The notes below the pieces were generated by a model. That model saw nothing but the letters and a program-made list of their open reading frames with translations, had not been told where the DNA came from and did no database searches. Shown here piece after piece: positions 5,903 to 13,600 of a DNA stretch of 19,418 nucleotides. Position 1 is the stretch's first letter. Every line of letters starts with the position of its first letter. A program made the position numbers and the translations under genes. Source of the stretch: CBFIHN01 sp965662575 (GTDB taxonomy: Bacteria > Pseudomonadota > Gammaproteobacteria > Francisellales > CACEW01); contig CBFIHN010000030.1 of the NCBI GenBank assembly GCA_965662575.1, forward strand, positions 1 to 19,418, given 5' to 3'.

Positions 5903-8479
5903 TTATGGCGCCGCTGCAAACGCAAACTGTTCACCACTAACAGTCACTGCTATCGTGTCGCCTGGGGAAAATTGACCCGCCAGGAGCTTTTGTGCCAAAG
6001 GGTTTTCAACATAATGCTGGATGGCACGCTTCAACGGTCGTGCACCAAAGGTTGGATCAAAGCCAACATGAGCCAGTTTTTCCACCACATCATCACTGAT
6101 AGCAAGCCGCAGATCACGATCAGCCAACCGTGCCTGCAACCGTTGCAGTTGAATGTGCGCAATTTTGCCAATTTGCGCCTGACCCAAAGGATGAAATACG
6201 ACGACATCATCAATTCGGTTTAAAAACTCAGGACGAAAATGCTGTGATACCACGGCCATAACAACGTCTTTCATTTGATTGTATTCAGCAGTCGCCTGTT
6301 CACGAATCACGTCAGAACCCAGGTTAGAGGTCATCATAACGACTGTATGACGAAAATCTACCGTACGACCTTGACCATCAGTTAAACGTCCATCATCCAA
6401 GACCTGCAATAAAATATTGAACACATCCGGATGCGCTTTTTCGATCTCATCGAGCAAAATGACACAATAGGGTTTACGACGCACATGTTCGGTTAAATAC
6501 CCACCTTGCTCATAACCGACATAGCCAGGCGGCGCACCGATTAGTCGCGCAACCGAATGTTTTTCCATAAACTCTGACATATCGATACGGACCATCGCCG
6601 ATTCATCATCAAACATAAATTGCGCCAGTGTTTTGGTTAATTCAGTTTTACCCACGCCTGTCGGGCCTAACATCATAAACGAACCAATGGGTTTATTCGG
6701 ATCTGACAAACCAGATCGTGAACGACGAATCGCATGGGCTAGTGCAACCACAGCATCATGTTGGCCAACCACACGTTGTTCTAAAACGGACTCCATATGC
6801 AATAACTTATCTTTTTCACCTGCCATCATCCGCGATACAGGAATCCCCGTTGCCTTAGAAACCACTTCCGCTATTTGTTCTTCAGAAACCGCATGATGTA
6901 AAAGCTGTGTTGGTTTTTGTTCGCTTTGCTTTGCCTCATTGAGTTGCTGCACCAACTGAGGAATCAAACCATATTGCAGTTCTGACATCTTGGCCAAATC
7001 ACTATCACGCTGGGCAGCTTCTAGATCTAAACGCGCTTTTTCAAGCTGTTCTTTGATATGCGTCGCACCCTGCAACTGTGCTTTTTCAGCTCTCCAAATA
7101 TCTTCTAAATCCGCATAGTCTTTTTCCAATTTTTCAATTTGTTCATTTAAATCTGATAATCGTTTTTTAGAGGCACCGTCTTTTTCTTTCTTCAACGCTT
7201 CGCGCTCTATTTTTAGCTGAATTAAACGACGATCGAGCTTGTCCATTTCTTCCGGCTTGGAATCAATTTCCATGCGTATATGACTGGCAGCTTCATCAAT
7301 CAAATCAATTGCCTTATCTGGTAATTGGCGATCGGCAACATAACGATGTGATAAGGTCGCCGCGGCCACAATCGCTGGATCCGTTATCTCAACACCATGA
7401 TGCACTTCATAGCGCTCTTTTAACCCACGCAAAATTGCAATCGTATCCTCAACTGTTGGCTCATCAACCAGCACTTTTTGGAAGCGACGCTCCAATGCCG
7501 CATCCTTTTCCACATATTGACGATATTCATCCAGCGTCGTTGCACCCACACAATGCAACTCCCCGCGAGATAAGGCCGGTTTCAATAAATTGGCGGCATC
7601 CATCGCACCATCCGTTTTACCCGCGCCCACCATGGTGTGAATTTCATCAATAAATAGGATGATCTGTCCTTCCTGCTTGGCAACATCTTTTAAAACAGCT
7701 TTTAAACGCTCTTCAAATTCTCCACGGAATTTTGCACCGGCAATCAGTGCGCCCATATCCAACGATAAAAGCTTTTTATTTTTTAGGCCTTCAGGAATTT
7801 CATTATTGACTATCCGCTGTGCCAAGCCTTCAACAATCGCAGTTTTACCGACACCTGGCTCACCGATTAACACTGGATTGTTTTTCGTGCGGCGTTGCAA
7901 CACTTGAATTGTACGGCGAATTTCATCATCTCGACCAATCACCGGATCTAACTTGCCAACACGCGCACGCTCCGTTAAATCAATAGTATATTTTTGCAAG
8001 GCACCACGATTTTCTTCTCCACCGGGATCAGTCACCTGTTCACCACCGCGCATCTGATAAATAGCCTGCTCTAAATTGGCTTTGACTAAGCCATTTTGAT
8101 TGAGTAACTTACCCAGCACACCGTTATCATCCGCTGCTGCAAGCAAAAATAATTCGCTAGACAGGTATTGATCATGACGCGCTTTGGCCAATTTTTCCAT
8201 TTGCGAAAATAGCTTCACCAAGCTATTTGAAGCACCTACTTGCCCTTGGTTATTTGGCACCACTGGCAAATCAGCAAGTGCTTTTTGTAGCTGTGATTGC
8301 AACTGCTGAATCGTAACACCTGCCTGTAATAATAGCGGCTGCGTACTCCCTTGCTGCTGATTCAGCAATGCCTGCAGCAAATGCACGGGCTCAATGAAGT
8401 TATTGTCTTGGCTAATGGCTAAGGTTTGTGCCTCACTAATTGCTTCTTTGACTGTGTGTGTAAATTGATCGATATTCAT
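5903..8479 (-). CDS. clpB: ATP-dependent disaggregase ClpB
   Basis: 858 residues from ATG 8479 (E. coli 857). GGAGG stands 8 bases before it; a TTG five codons upstream lies inside that ribosome binding site and is rejected. ClpB hexamers work with DnaK to rescue aggregated proteins. Seen: N-domain (1-145), first nucleotide domain with Walker A GEPGVGKT at 206-213 and Walker B ILFIDE, the long middle-domain coiled coil (roughly 405-520, rich in Glu/Lys/Leu), the second domain with Walker A GPTGVGKT and Walker B VILLDE, and the small C-terminal domain ending FAFAAAP. Residue 149 is encoded by GTG, at the place where E. coli starts its short form. A sigma32-like promoter precedes it. tRNA-Gly and dusA follow on the same strand. 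Confidence 0.97.
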   Translation of the reverse strand: MNIDQFTHTVKEAISEAQTLAISQDNNFIEPVHLLQALLNQQQGSTQPLLLQAGVTIQQLQSQLQKALADLPVVPNNQGQVGASNSLVKLFSQMEKLAKARHDQYLSSELFLLAAADDNGVLGKLLNQNGLVKANLEQAIYQMRGGEQVTDPGGEENRGALQKYTIDLTERARVGKLDPVIGRDDEIRRTIQVLQRRTKNNPVLIGEPGVGKTAIVEGLAQRIVNNEIPEGLKNKKLLSLDMGALIAGAKFRGEFEERLKAVLKDVAKQEGQIILFIDEIHTMVGAGKTDGAMDAANLLKPALSRGELHCVGATTLDEYRQYVEKDAALERRFQKVLVDEPTVEDTIAILRGLKERYEVHHGVEITDPAIVAAATLSHRYVADRQLPDKAIDLIDEAASHIRMEIDSKPEEMDKLDRRLIQLKIEREALKKEKDGASKKRLSDLNEQIEKLEKDYADLEDIWRAEKAQLQGATHIKEQLEKARLDLEAAQRDSDLAKMSELQYGLIPQLVQQLNEAKQSEQKPTQLLHHAVSEEQIAEVVSKATGIPVSRMMAGEKDKLLHMESVLEQRVVGQHDAVVALAHAIRRSRSGLSDPNKPIGSFMMLGPTGVGKTELTKTLAQFMFDDESAMVRIDMSEFMEKHSVARLIGAPPGYVGYEQGGYLTEHVRRKPYCVILLDEIEKAHPDVFNILLQVLDDGRLTDGQGRTVDFRHTVVMMTSNLGSDVIREQATAEYNQMKDVVMAVVSQHFRPEFLNRIDDVVVFHPLGQAQIGKIAHIQLQRLQARLADRDLRLAISDDVVEKLAHVGFDPTFGARPLKRAIQHYVENPLAQKLLAGQFSPGDTIAVTVSGEQFAFAAAP

Positions 8480-8567
8480 CTCATTATCCTCCAAGCTTTC
8501 TCAGTCTGTGCTCAACAACTTAGGCTGAACAAATTGAGAAGAGATACATGCTGTTTTACCATACTTT

Positions 8568-8595
8568 AGATGAAGACTTTTTTAATGATTTCAAG
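8568..8595 (-). promoter_or_regulatory. Candidate sigma32 (heat-shock) promoter of clpB
   Basis: On the minus strand, CTTGAAA (8595-8589) is a full match to the sigma32 -35 element. Fourteen bases later TTCATCT (8574-8568) matches CCCATnT at the C-A-T and final T positions. Transcription would begin about 80 bases before the clpB ATG. Confidence 0.55.
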
Positions 8596-8632
8596 AGCCG
8601 ATAAAGATCTATGATCTCGGGCAATATCACTA

Positions 8633-8653
8633 TATAATTCGGGTATTAATACC
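8633..8653 (+). promoter_or_regulatory. parA -10 element and overlapping operator-like palindrome
   Basis: TATAAT at 8633-8638 is a perfect -10 hexamer; no good -35 is seen 16-18 bases upstream. Starting four bases later, GGTATTAATACC (8642-8653) is a perfect 12-bp palindrome spanning the expected transcription start. That position suits an operator for autorepression by ParA or ParB. Confidence 0.45.
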
Positions 8654-8670
8654 TCTTAGGATGACAGCGG

Positions 8671-9345
8671 ATGAGCCAAGCAAAAACCATTGCGTTATTA
8701 CAACAAAAAGGAGGGTCAGGCAAAACGACTACCTCTGTTAACTTAGCCGGTGGCTTGCGTGAGCAAGGCTATTCGGTTGTCATTGCTGATATGGATAAAG
8801 ATAAACCTGACGCTTGGTCATGGGCAATTAAAAGTCAAGCGATGCAAGATATTGCACAGCAAGTTGATGAGAAACAAGCTCGCGAGCAAATTAGCGAACT
8901 CAAAGATACTTTCGATTACGTGATTATTGACACACCCCCCAATTTCCAAACTGCCGCATTAAAAGCCGCATTAATGGCTGACCTTGTTGTTATCCCCGCA
9001 GCCCCTAGTGGCATGGATTTATCTGGCTTAATGGAAGCTAAAGACCTGGCTTTAACCGCAGATCGGCCGTATCGTTTATTAGCGAACCGTATTTCTAAAA
9101 ATACCGTGATGAGCCGCAGTTTGCTCAACGTTTTAGATGAAAATGGTCACGCATTTGAAACAGCTATTCCACAAAGTGTTAAGTTTGTTGAAGCAGAAAC
9201 GGAAGGGCTTTACATTGGTGAATATGCCAAAGAAAGCTACCCGCACATCCAAACACGCAAATTAGCAAAAGAAATTATTGCTTACTTTCAAACTAGCGAA
9301 GCAAATAACACCATTTCAAAAACTGCCACTACTAGCCATTCCTAA
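8671..9345 (+). CDS. parA: ParA family partitioning ATPase (plasmid type, short form)
   Basis: 224 residues. Deviant Walker A KGGSGKTTT at 13-21 carries the signature Lys13; Walker A' is VVIADMDKDKPDAWSW (Asp40, Asp42) and Walker B is FDYVIIDTPP with Asp87. There is no N-terminal helix-turn-helix extension, so this is the short ParA class seen on plasmids, ICEs and as orphan copies. ParA-ATP binds DNA and is stimulated by its ParB partner to move cargo. The ATG at 8671 has AGGA nine bases upstream. The parB start follows 15 bases after the stop, so the pair is an operon. It diverges from clpB. The C-terminal ~15 residues (Thr/Ser/Asn-rich) are probably disordered. A chromosomal Soj is less likely, because no gidA/gidB neighbours are present. 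Confidence 0.88.
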   Translation: MSQAKTIALLQQKGGSGKTTTSVNLAGGLREQGYSVVIADMDKDKPDAWSWAIKSQAMQDIAQQVDEKQAREQISELKDTFDYVIIDTPPNFQTAALKAALMADLVVIPAAPSGMDLSGLMEAKDLALTADRPYRLLANRISKNTVMSRSLLNVLDENGHAFETAIPQSVKFVEAETEGLYIGEYAKESYPHIQTRKLAKEIIAYFQTSEANNTISKTATTSHS

Positions 9346-9360
9346 GTCAAGGGGTTTGAC

Positions 9361-10251
9361 ATGTCAAAACGTATTTCTCTTTTTGGTCGTAAACGTTTCG
9401 GTGAGCTGTCTGGTGATGACCCGGTGCACGATGGAAAGAAAGATGAACTTCTTTCCTTAAAACTTGAGCAAGTGAATGCTGAGGCACAAAGTAGTGGTAG
9501 TCTGCAAACGCTGGCTTTGGATATGATTAAGCCTGACCCCAATCAACCACGAAAAACCTTTCGCCATATCGACAGCCTAGCCGCCAGCATTAAAGAACAA
9601 GGGATTATTCAGCCAATTATTGTCACCACCAAAAAATCTGATGGCAAATATCACATTATTGCTGGTGAACGCCGTTATCAAGCAGCGCAACAGGCTAAGC
9701 TTAAATCGATGCCGTGCATTATTCGTGATGAAGACGATGCCAATATCATGATTTTACAACTGCTTGAAAATGACCAGCGCGAGGATGTGTCACCCATTGA
9801 AGAATCCGATGCGATTAAACGTTTAGTTGATAAAACAGGCTTTAGCCAATCACAAGTGGCGAAAGAACTTGGCCGAGATTCTGGTTGGGTATCGATTCGT
9901 CTTGGCTTACAACAATCCAGTGACAGTCTCAAGCGGCTGGTTGAAGAGGGTCTAATTGAAGATGTCCGGACATTGCATGAATTGCGTATGTTTGAAAGTG
10001 AAAACCCCGATAAAGCTAAAAACTTAATGCAACGGATTCGTAAAAATCAGGTCAGCGGCTCTTATCGCCAAGTGATTGCTAATGCGCGTAAAAGTCAAAA
10101 AAAGTCACAACCTACACGCGTGCGCAAAGTGCAGAAAATTGAAAAGGTCGGTGACAAATTATTGGTTTACACCAAAAGCAAACACCCAGTGGAGTTCGAA
10201 GTTGAACCCAAGGTGTTGCTACAGTTTTTGGCAAGCGTGACTTACGATTGA
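9361..10251 (+). CDS. parB: ParB/Spo0J/RepB-type centromere-binding protein
   Basis: 296 residues. After a basic N-terminal segment comes the ParB/Srx-like domain: DPNQPRK at 59-65, IKEQGIIQPIIV at 77-88, and the CTP-binding box GERRYQAA at 102-109. ENDQRED follows at 136-142. A helix-turn-helix (SQSQVAKELGRDSGWVSIRL, about 161-180) binds the parS site. The middle is followed by a basic linker (KKSQPTRVRKVQK) and a C-terminal domain that probably dimerises. CTP-loaded ParB proteins slide from parS and stimulate ParA. ATG at 9361 follows AAGGGG. I saw no canonical chromosomal parS (TGTTTCACGTGAAACA) in the window, so its target is unknown and may be a different, plasmid-like repeat. Confidence 0.87.
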   Translation: MSKRISLFGRKRFGELSGDDPVHDGKKDELLSLKLEQVNAEAQSSGSLQTLALDMIKPDPNQPRKTFRHIDSLAASIKEQGIIQPIIVTTKKSDGKYHIIAGERRYQAAQQAKLKSMPCIIRDEDDANIMILQLLENDQREDVSPIEESDAIKRLVDKTGFSQSQVAKELGRDSGWVSIRLGLQQSSDSLKRLVEEGLIEDVRTLHELRMFESENPDKAKNLMQRIRKNQVSGSYRQVIANARKSQKKSQPTRVRKVQKIEKVGDKLLVYTKSKHPVEFEVEPKVLLQFLASVTYD

Positions 10252-10262
10252 TGATCGCACTG

Positions 10263-10281
10263 GACCTCACCGCAGCAGGTC
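10263..10281. repeat. Small inverted repeat downstream of parB
   Basis: GACCT (10263-10267) and AGGTC (10277-10281) flank nine bases just after the parB stop. There is no T-run, so it is a weak terminator candidate; a ParB-binding role is possible but unsupported. Confidence 0.25.
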
Positions 10282-10314
10282 ACGAGTTATATAGACATTA
10301 AATAGGGAACAAAC

Positions 10315-11904
10315 ATGAGAAGACATTGGTATCTTGGCCTTGGTATGGTATTACTTGCCATCTTCCTGATCTTAATGATGCTACAGCACGTTGTTTGGTT
10401 TTTGTTGGTTTTGATCCCACTAATTTTGATTGCAGTCTATGATATAAATCAGAAGAAACATGCCATCTTAAGAAACTTTCCGATACTCGGACACATTCGC
10501 TTTTTCCTCGAGTTTTTCCGCCCTGAAATTCAGCAATATTTTGTCGCGGATGATGAAAGTGAAAGGCCCTATAACCGTGAAATTCGCAGTATCATTTACC
10601 AGCGCTCAAAGAATGTGCGTGACACCGTTCCTTTCGGCACGGAAAGGAATATTGTTGAAAATGGCTATGAATGGGCGTTACATTCACTGGCCCCCAAGTC
10701 TGCTGAAGACATTGAGACGCGGATAATAATTGGCTCTGATCAGTGCTCAAAACCCTATTCAGCATCACGCTTAAATATTTCCGCCATGAGTTTTGGCGCA
10801 CTATCTTCCAATGCAATTTTAGCACTGAATAAAGGTGCTAAAATCGGTGCTTTTGCCCATAATACGGGTGAGGGCGGGTTAAGCCCTTACCACCTTGCTG
10901 GCGGTGGCGATATTATTTGGCAAATCGGTACGGGCTATTTTGGCTGTCGCGACCAAGCGGGAAATTTTTCCGCAGAGGAATTTAGCAAAGAAGCACAACT
11001 TGATGCTGTGAAAATGATTGAGATCAAACTCTCACAAGGGGCAAAGCCTGGTCACGGTGGAATTCTTCCAGCAGAAAAGCTAACACCAGAGATTGCCGCC
11101 ATCCGTAAAGTATCCACCAATCAAGATGTGATTTCACCACCTGCACATTCTGCCTTTTCAACACCAAAGGGTCTGCTTGACTTTGTGCAAAAGCTACGCG
11201 AACTGTCTGGCGGTAAACCCATTGGTTTTAAATTATGCCTGGGGCAACCCAATGAGTTTTTAGCCATTTGCAAGGCAATGATTGAAACACAGATCACCCC
11301 AGACTTTATCACCATTGATGGCGCTGAAGGCGGTACTGGTGCGGCCCCGTTAGAATATACCAACCGCATCGGCACGCCACTAGACGATGCGCTTAATTTT
11401 GTTAACCAAGCGTTAATTGCCTGTGGCATGCGTAAGCAAATTAAACTGATTTGTAGCGGCAAGATTGCCACTGGCTTCGATATGCTCAGCAAAATCGCAC
11501 TGGGGGCTGATCTGTGCAATGCTGCCCGTGCAATGATGATGTCAGTTGGTTGCATTCAATCTCGTCAATGCAATGCCAACACTTGCCCAACTGGGGTAGC
11601 CACACAAGATAAACGCTTAGCGAATGGCTTAGTTGTTGACGAGAAAAAAATCCGCGTTGCCCATTATCACGAAAATACTGTCCATGCGTTTCTTGAGTTA
11701 GTTGGCGCAGTAGGTTTAGACAGCATTGACCAACTTCAGCCCAAGCATATTATGCGTCGTTTAAGTCCCGATGTGGTCAAAAGCTACGAAGCCATTTACG
11801 GCAGGGTAAAACCTGGTGAATTACTTGGTGATAAACCGACAGGAAAGTTTGCTAGTCTCTGGACGGAAGTAACAGCTGATAGCTTTACAAAGTCTCCTGC
11901 ATAA
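10315..11904 (+). CDS. Membrane-anchored FMN-binding glutamate synthase domain protein
   Basis: 529 residues. Two hydrophobic helices at about 6-22 and 26-43 anchor the protein. They are followed by the FMN/Fe-S alpha/beta-barrel domain of GltB, without the glutaminase and GXGXG domains of a full GltB. Seen: NISAMSFGALSSNAILALNKGA, NTGEGGLSPYH, KPGHGGILPAEK, TIDGAEGGTGAAPLEY, and a cysteine set C413-x5-C419-x4-C424 matching the 3Fe-4S ligands of glutamate synthase. Length and layout fit the stand-alone family related to B. subtilis YerD, whose physiological reaction is not settled. ATG at 10315 follows AGGGAAC. It begins 63 bases after parB. The phosphatidyltransferase gene follows, so co-transcription is possible. 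Confidence 0.86.
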   Translation: MRRHWYLGLGMVLLAIFLILMMLQHVVWFLLVLIPLILIAVYDINQKKHAILRNFPILGHIRFFLEFFRPEIQQYFVADDESERPYNREIRSIIYQRSKNVRDTVPFGTERNIVENGYEWALHSLAPKSAEDIETRIIIGSDQCSKPYSASRLNISAMSFGALSSNAILALNKGAKIGAFAHNTGEGGLSPYHLAGGGDIIWQIGTGYFGCRDQAGNFSAEEFSKEAQLDAVKMIEIKLSQGAKPGHGGILPAEKLTPEIAAIRKVSTNQDVISPPAHSAFSTPKGLLDFVQKLRELSGGKPIGFKLCLGQPNEFLAICKAMIETQITPDFITIDGAEGGTGAAPLEYTNRIGTPLDDALNFVNQALIACGMRKQIKLICSGKIATGFDMLSKIALGADLCNAARAMMMSVGCIQSRQCNANTCPTGVATQDKRLANGLVVDEKKIRVAHYHENTVHAFLELVGAVGLDSIDQLQPKHIMRRLSPDVVKSYEAIYGRVKPGELLGDKPTGKFASLWTEVTADSFTKSPA

Positions 11905-11962
11905 CTGGGACAATTTATTTATTAACTTAGGCATGCCTCAGTCATATGGAGGGCCTTTTTAT

Positions 11963-12550
11963 ATGAGCCTGCTAGAAACTTGGATACGCCCGGCTTACCA
12001 ACGCCTATTGGTTAATGACAGTGCCCGTTTATTAGCTAGATACTTAACTCCCAACCAAATAACACTCTGTGCTTTAATCAGCGGTGTGTTGTCTGGCTTA
12101 TTGATTGCAATTAACCTGCCGATGTTGGCCGTGACCTTGTTGCTGCTTTCTGGTTATTTTGACTGTCTCGATGGCACCATAGCGAGGCTCACTGGGCAAA
12201 GCTCTAACTTTGGCACTATGCTTGATATTACTGCTGATCGCAGTGTTGAGTTTGCAATAATTCTTGGGTTATTTGCACAGCACCCACTAGCTCGCGCCTG
12301 GCCATCAATCATTCTACTAGGTGCCTGTTTTCTCTGTGTTACAACCTTTTTAGTTGTCGGTATTTTCAAAAACAACAATACTCAGAAAGGTTTTTTTTAC
12401 GATCGTGGACTGATTGAACGGCCTGAAGCCTTTGTTTTTTTTACGCTGATGATTCTAATTCCTAGTCATTTTCAATTTCTTGCTTGGTTATTAAGCGGAC
12501 TGATTTTGTTAACGGCCGGCATTAGGCTTTATACCGCAAGGCAACTTTAG
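11963..12550 (+). CDS. CDP-alcohol phosphatidyltransferase family membrane protein
   Basis: 195 residues from ATG 11963, which has GGAGGG nine bases upstream; an in-frame ATG at 11933 lacks this and is rejected. The protein shows the full catalytic signature of the family, D-x2-D-G-x2-A-R-x8-G-x3-D-x3-D, at Asp67, Asp70, Gly71, Ala74-Arg75, Gly84, Asp88 and Asp92. Around six hydrophobic segments make it an integral inner-membrane enzyme. Family members move a phospho-alcohol group from a CDP-alcohol to an acceptor, as in PgsA or Pss; this one is of a type often found in archaea and proteobacteria, and its exact lipid product cannot be told. A 10-bp palindrome AGGCATGCCT lies at 11929-11938 just upstream. 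Confidence 0.85.
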   Translation: MSLLETWIRPAYQRLLVNDSARLLARYLTPNQITLCALISGVLSGLLIAINLPMLAVTLLLLSGYFDCLDGTIARLTGQSSNFGTMLDITADRSVEFAIILGLFAQHPLARAWPSIILLGACFLCVTTFLVVGIFKNNNTQKGFFYDRGLIERPEAFVFFTLMILIPSHFQFLAWLLSGLILLTAGIRLYTARQL

Positions 12551-12605
12551 CGTCAGGCAACCCTTGTCATTATGTCAGTCTAGAGTTAACACGATATTTT
12601 ATTGA

Positions 12606-12857
12606 CACTTTTATGATGTAGCCATTAAAGAAGGGCTGGGCTATAGCGCCGTAGATGGCATTCTGAAAAGGAAGATATCCAGCGAAGTTGACTGGAGTCG
12701 ATTCAAAGATTTAGGATTGATTGGTATCGATGAAATATCACTGAAGAAGGGTCATCAAGACTTTGTTACACTGGTGACGAGCAGAACTGCACAGGGCAAT
12801 AAGATACTAGCCGTTATCCCCGGGCGCTTAAAGTGTAGCCACTCCACACTGTTGTAG
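12606..12857 (+). pseudogene. ISL3 family transposase, internal fragment
   Basis: The frame after a TGA at 12603-12605 reads YDVAIKEGLGYSAVDGILKR, then IGIDEISLKKGHQDFVTLVTSR and KILAVI. This is the start of the DDE domain of ISL3 transposases, including the first catalytic Asp in IDEI. Similarity ends near 12825 and the frame stops at 12855-12857. There is no N-terminal zinc finger, no later part of the catalytic domain and no recognisable terminal repeats, so this is a relic. It occupies most of the 423-base gap before alkB (12551-12973); the rest of that gap holds only the promoter listed next. Confidence 0.8.
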
Positions 12858-12882
12858 TCATCATTTTGCTGTTAATATCTAC

Positions 12883-12911
12883 TTGTCTGATCATCATAGG
12901 TAAGTGATAAT
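12883..12911 (+). promoter_or_regulatory. Candidate promoter of the alkB-photolyase operon
   Basis: TTGTCT (12883-12888) and GATAAT (12906-12911) are 17 bases apart. Transcription would begin near 12918, some 55 bases before the alkB ATG. Four and five of six consensus positions match. Confidence 0.45.
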
Positions 12912-12973
12912 TCATGATTTTTGATTTATAAACCATATAGCTCAACGAGATAATAATTAAAATCGCCTAAATT

Positions 12974-13600
12974 ATGGATCTTTTTGAACAGCTGGATCAA
13001 CAGCCGCATAATTTGTTGCCACAAGATGGTACAGCTCATTATTATGGGCCAATTATGTCACAAGCAAATGCCAATGAATATTTTGATGTCTTAATGCAAG
13101 ATATTGCTTGGCAATATGATCAAGTTATCATTTGTGGTAAAACGATCACGACCAAACGTAAAGTAGCCTGGTATGCAGATCAACCTTTTTCGTACACGTA
13201 TTCCAAAATGACCAAAAAAGCCCATCCTTGGTCGTCAATTTTACGAGAACTTAAGAGTTTTGTTGAGCAAGAAAGTGGCGCTTGCTTTAATTCTTGCCTG
13301 CTAAATTTATACCATGATGGTCATGAAGGTATGGCCTGGCATAGTGATGCAGAAATAGAATTAAAGCCAAATGGCACTATTGGCTCACTTAGTCTGGGGG
13401 CGATACGTGATTTTTCCTTCAAACATAAACGGACAAAAGAAATAATCACTCAGCGATTAGAACATGGCAGTCTATTGGTGATGAAAGGTGTCACGCAAAA
13501 CCACTGGCTTCATCGCTTGCCATTAGCAACTCGGGTTTGCCATCCGCGCATCAATCTCACTTTTCGTTGTATGGAGTGCCAAGAGAAAGTCGAACCATGA
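12974..13600 (+). CDS. alkB: AlkB-type 2-oxoglutarate/Fe(II) DNA dealkylase
   Basis: 208 residues, in the compact AlkB class nearest to the ALKBH2/3-like bacterial branch rather than to E. coli AlkB. These enzymes oxidatively remove methyl groups such as 1-methyladenine and 3-methylcytosine from DNA. The iron facial triad is visible as His123-x-Asp125 in AWHSDAE and His180 in NHWLHRLP; 2-oxoglutarate is bound by Arg192 and Arg198 in RINLTFR. The substrate-flip segment KRKVAWYADQPFSYTYS and the NLYHDGHEGMAWH stretch are typical. The ribosome binding site is weak, and the next gene overlaps its stop (ATGA), making it first in a four-gene operon with photoproduct repair. Confidence 0.88.
   Translation: MDLFEQLDQQPHNLLPQDGTAHYYGPIMSQANANEYFDVLMQDIAWQYDQVIICGKTITTKRKVAWYADQPFSYTYSKMTKKAHPWSSILRELKSFVEQESGACFNSCLLNLYHDGHEGMAWHSDAEIELKPNGTIGSLSLGAIRDFSFKHKRTKEIITQRLEHGSLLVMKGVTQNHWLHRLPLATRVCHPRINLTFRCMECQEKVEP

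Noticed and set aside
13537..13596. Upstream ATG for the renalase-like gene
   Set aside because: It would overlap alkB by 64 bases; the Rossmann fold begins directly at the ATG at 13597, which is coupled to the alkB stop.
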